Positions 4,429 to 5,409 of a DNA stretch of 5,409 nt are shown here, one piece after another. Under the pieces are notes generated by a model. That model worked only from the letters and a program-made list of their open reading frames with translations, was not told the DNA's origin and searched no databases. The stretch covers positions 1-5,409 of the forward strand of contig CABQJB010000141.1 in assembly GCA_902464195.1 (NCBI GenBank), given 5' to 3'. The DNA comes from an uncultured Megasphaera sp. Its GTDB lineage: Bacteria; Bacillota; Negativicutes; Veillonellales; Megasphaeraceae. Within the stretch, counting starts at the first letter, position 1. Every line of letters starts with the position of its first letter. Made by a program: the position numbers and the translations under genes.

Positions 4429-5004
4429 ATGGATACGTCTAAAATCATACTTGTCACCGGCGGGGCGCGGAGCGGTAAGAGCGCCTTTGCCGAACGCTAT
4501 GCTGCCGCCCTTCCCGGGCGGCATGCTTATGTGGCGACGGCCCGCATCTTCGATGAAGAAATGGCCCAGCGCATCGCCATCCACCGAAAACGCCGCCAGT
4601 CGTCGTGGCAGACCTGGGAAATCCCGCAGGACCTGCCGGAGTCGATGGCCCGGCTGTGCCAATCGTCAGACGTGGTCCTCGTCGACTGCCTGACCCTCTA
4701 TTTTTCTAATTACCTCTTTGCCCACGACGGCGAAGACGACGAAGCCCTCATCGACGGCGCCCTGGCCGAACTGAAAGCGGTCCTGACGGCTTTCCGCCAG
4801 GCCGGCGTGACGGCTGTCCTGGTCACTAACGAGCTGGGCTGCGGTATCGTGCCCATGGAGCACGTGAGCCGCCTGTACCGCGACCTCATCGGCAAGATCA
4901 ACCAGTCTGCCGCAGCCGAAGCCGATGAAGTCTACTTATCAGTCTGCGGCATTACGACGGAACTGAAGCATCGGGCCATATGCCTGCCGGAGGTGAAGTC
5001 ATGA
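4429..5004 (+). CDS. cobU: Adenosylcobinamide kinase / adenosylcobinamide-phosphate guanylyltransferase
   Basis: CobU phosphorylates adenosylcobinamide and then transfers GMP from GTP to form adenosyl-GDP-cobinamide, the activated substrate for CobS. The 191 residues have the normal length and all signature regions. These are a Walker A P-loop GGARSGKS (11-18), VATARIFDEEMAQRI...H (35-52) in which H52 aligns with the histidine guanylylated in Salmonella CobU (H46), VVLVDCLTLYFSNYL as the Walker B-like strand, and VTNELGCGIVP...RDLIGKINQSAAAEADEVYLSVCGI near the end. No insertion or missing key residue is evident. The ATG abuts the previous gene's TAA with only a weak AAGAAG (4420-4425) upstream, so translation probably depends on coupling. 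The stop overlaps the cobS start by 4 nt (ATGA). Confidence 0.96.
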   Translation: MDTSKIILVTGGARSGKSAFAERYAAALPGRHAYVATARIFDEEMAQRIAIHRKRRQSSWQTWEIPQDLPESMARLCQSSDVVLVDCLTLYFSNYLFAHDGEDDEALIDGALAELKAVLTAFRQAGVTAVLVTNELGCGIVPMEHVSRLYRDLIGKINQSAAAEADEVYLSVCGITTELKHRAICLPEVKS

Positions 5005-5409
5005 AGGCCTTTCTTATTGCCCTGCAGTTCTTATCGCGCATCCACCTGGCTTCACAGAGCATCTGGCGCGATGAAGATTTTGGTAGGTCCGTCTTGTTCT
5101 TTCCCCTCGTCGGCTTGATTATCGGCCTGCTTTTGGCGGCGCTCTATGGGGCGTCGTCTTTCCTTTTCGATGCTTTTGGCCGGTCGGCCCTGGTCGTGGC
5201 CTTCTGGTTCTACCTGACCGGCGGCCTCCATGCCGACGGTTATATGGATACGGCTGATGGTCTCTTTTCCGGCCGCAGCCGCGAGCGGATGCTGGAAATC
5301 CTCAAGGACAGCCGCGTCGGCGCTGGCGGTGTGACGGCTTTCGTCTTCCTGGTCCTCTTGAAAGTGGCCTTTCTCAGCCAGCTGGCGCCGGAAACAGCCC
5401 TGCCGGCCC
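5001..5409 (+). CDS. cobS: Adenosylcobinamide-GDP ribazoletransferase (cobalamin synthase), 5' part
   Basis: This gene is open to the window end, so only the first 136 residues are seen out of the roughly 240-260 usual for the family. CobS is an integral membrane enzyme that joins adenosyl-GDP-cobinamide and alpha-ribazole (or its phosphate) to make cobalamin. The visible part begins MKAFLIALQFLSRIHL, the usual CobS opening. It has hydrophobic helices at about 32-50 and 61-73, then the family hallmark TGGLHADGYMDTADGLFSG (73-91), whose Asp residues bind metal and substrate, and KDSRVGAGG (102-110). A further hydrophobic segment follows (111-125). GGAGG at 4989-4993 stands 7 nt before the ATG, which overlaps the cobU stop by 4 nt. 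The order cobU-cobS matches the enzymatic order. Confidence 0.96.
   Translation, partial: MKAFLIALQFLSRIHLASQSIWRDEDFGRSVLFFPLVGLIIGLLLAALYGASSFLFDAFGRSALVVAFWFYLTGGLHADGYMDTADGLFSGRSRERMLEILKDSRVGAGGVTAFVFLVLLKVAFLSQLAPETALPA

Noticed and set aside
4009..4662. Minus-strand 217-residue frame across the MoaB-like and cobU genes
   Set aside because: It spans the junction of two motif-rich plus-strand genes, which a real gene would not be expected to do, and it has no family features.

Overview
The window reads as a chromosomal segment of a moderately GC-rich, low-spacer bacterium of the Firmicutes type, most plausibly a Megasphaera-like member of the Negativicutes. This placement is an inference from canonical AGGAGG/AGGTGAT ribosome sites, frequent TTG starts, a monocistronic zinc-less S4 gene and a B12-assembly operon. 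No rRNA or other species marker is present, so the genus is tentative.

Layout. (1) Positions 1-665: a promoter and a flavin reductase-like (flavoredoxin) gene. (2) Positions 707-1440: rpsD for ribosomal protein S4, with its own strong extended -10 promoter and a textbook intrinsic terminator. (3) Positions 1441-1712: a gene-free stretch packed with repeats. It holds four degenerate heptamers, a perfect 14-bp hairpin followed by T6, a folded dispersed-type repeat with inverted ends, and an exact array of 13 heptamers. The two heptamer arrays are inverted relative to each other. (4) Positions 3223-1713, minus strand: a promoter and a two-gene unit encoding a secreted protein and a membrane-anchored DnaQ/DEDD exonuclease-fold protein. 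That protein has lost all but one of its catalytic residues and ends in a possible winged-helix segment. (5) Positions 3295-5409, plus strand, divergent from (4): a tightly packed operon of an unrecognised, strongly acidic protein, a MoaB/MogA-family protein, CobU and the start of CobS. The cobS gene runs off the window.

How the genes fit together. CobU and CobS act consecutively in the nucleotide-loop assembly of adenosylcobalamin: activation of cobinamide to GDP-cobinamide, then joining of alpha-ribazole. The MoaB-like and acidic proteins are translationally packed with them, so they may serve the same process or be metabolic hitchhikers. The flavin reductase and S4 genes appear to be independent transcription units. 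The least ordinary parts are the inverted heptamer arrays around two foldable elements (1443-1712) and the catalytically degenerate, membrane-tethered exonuclease-fold protein (1713-2669).
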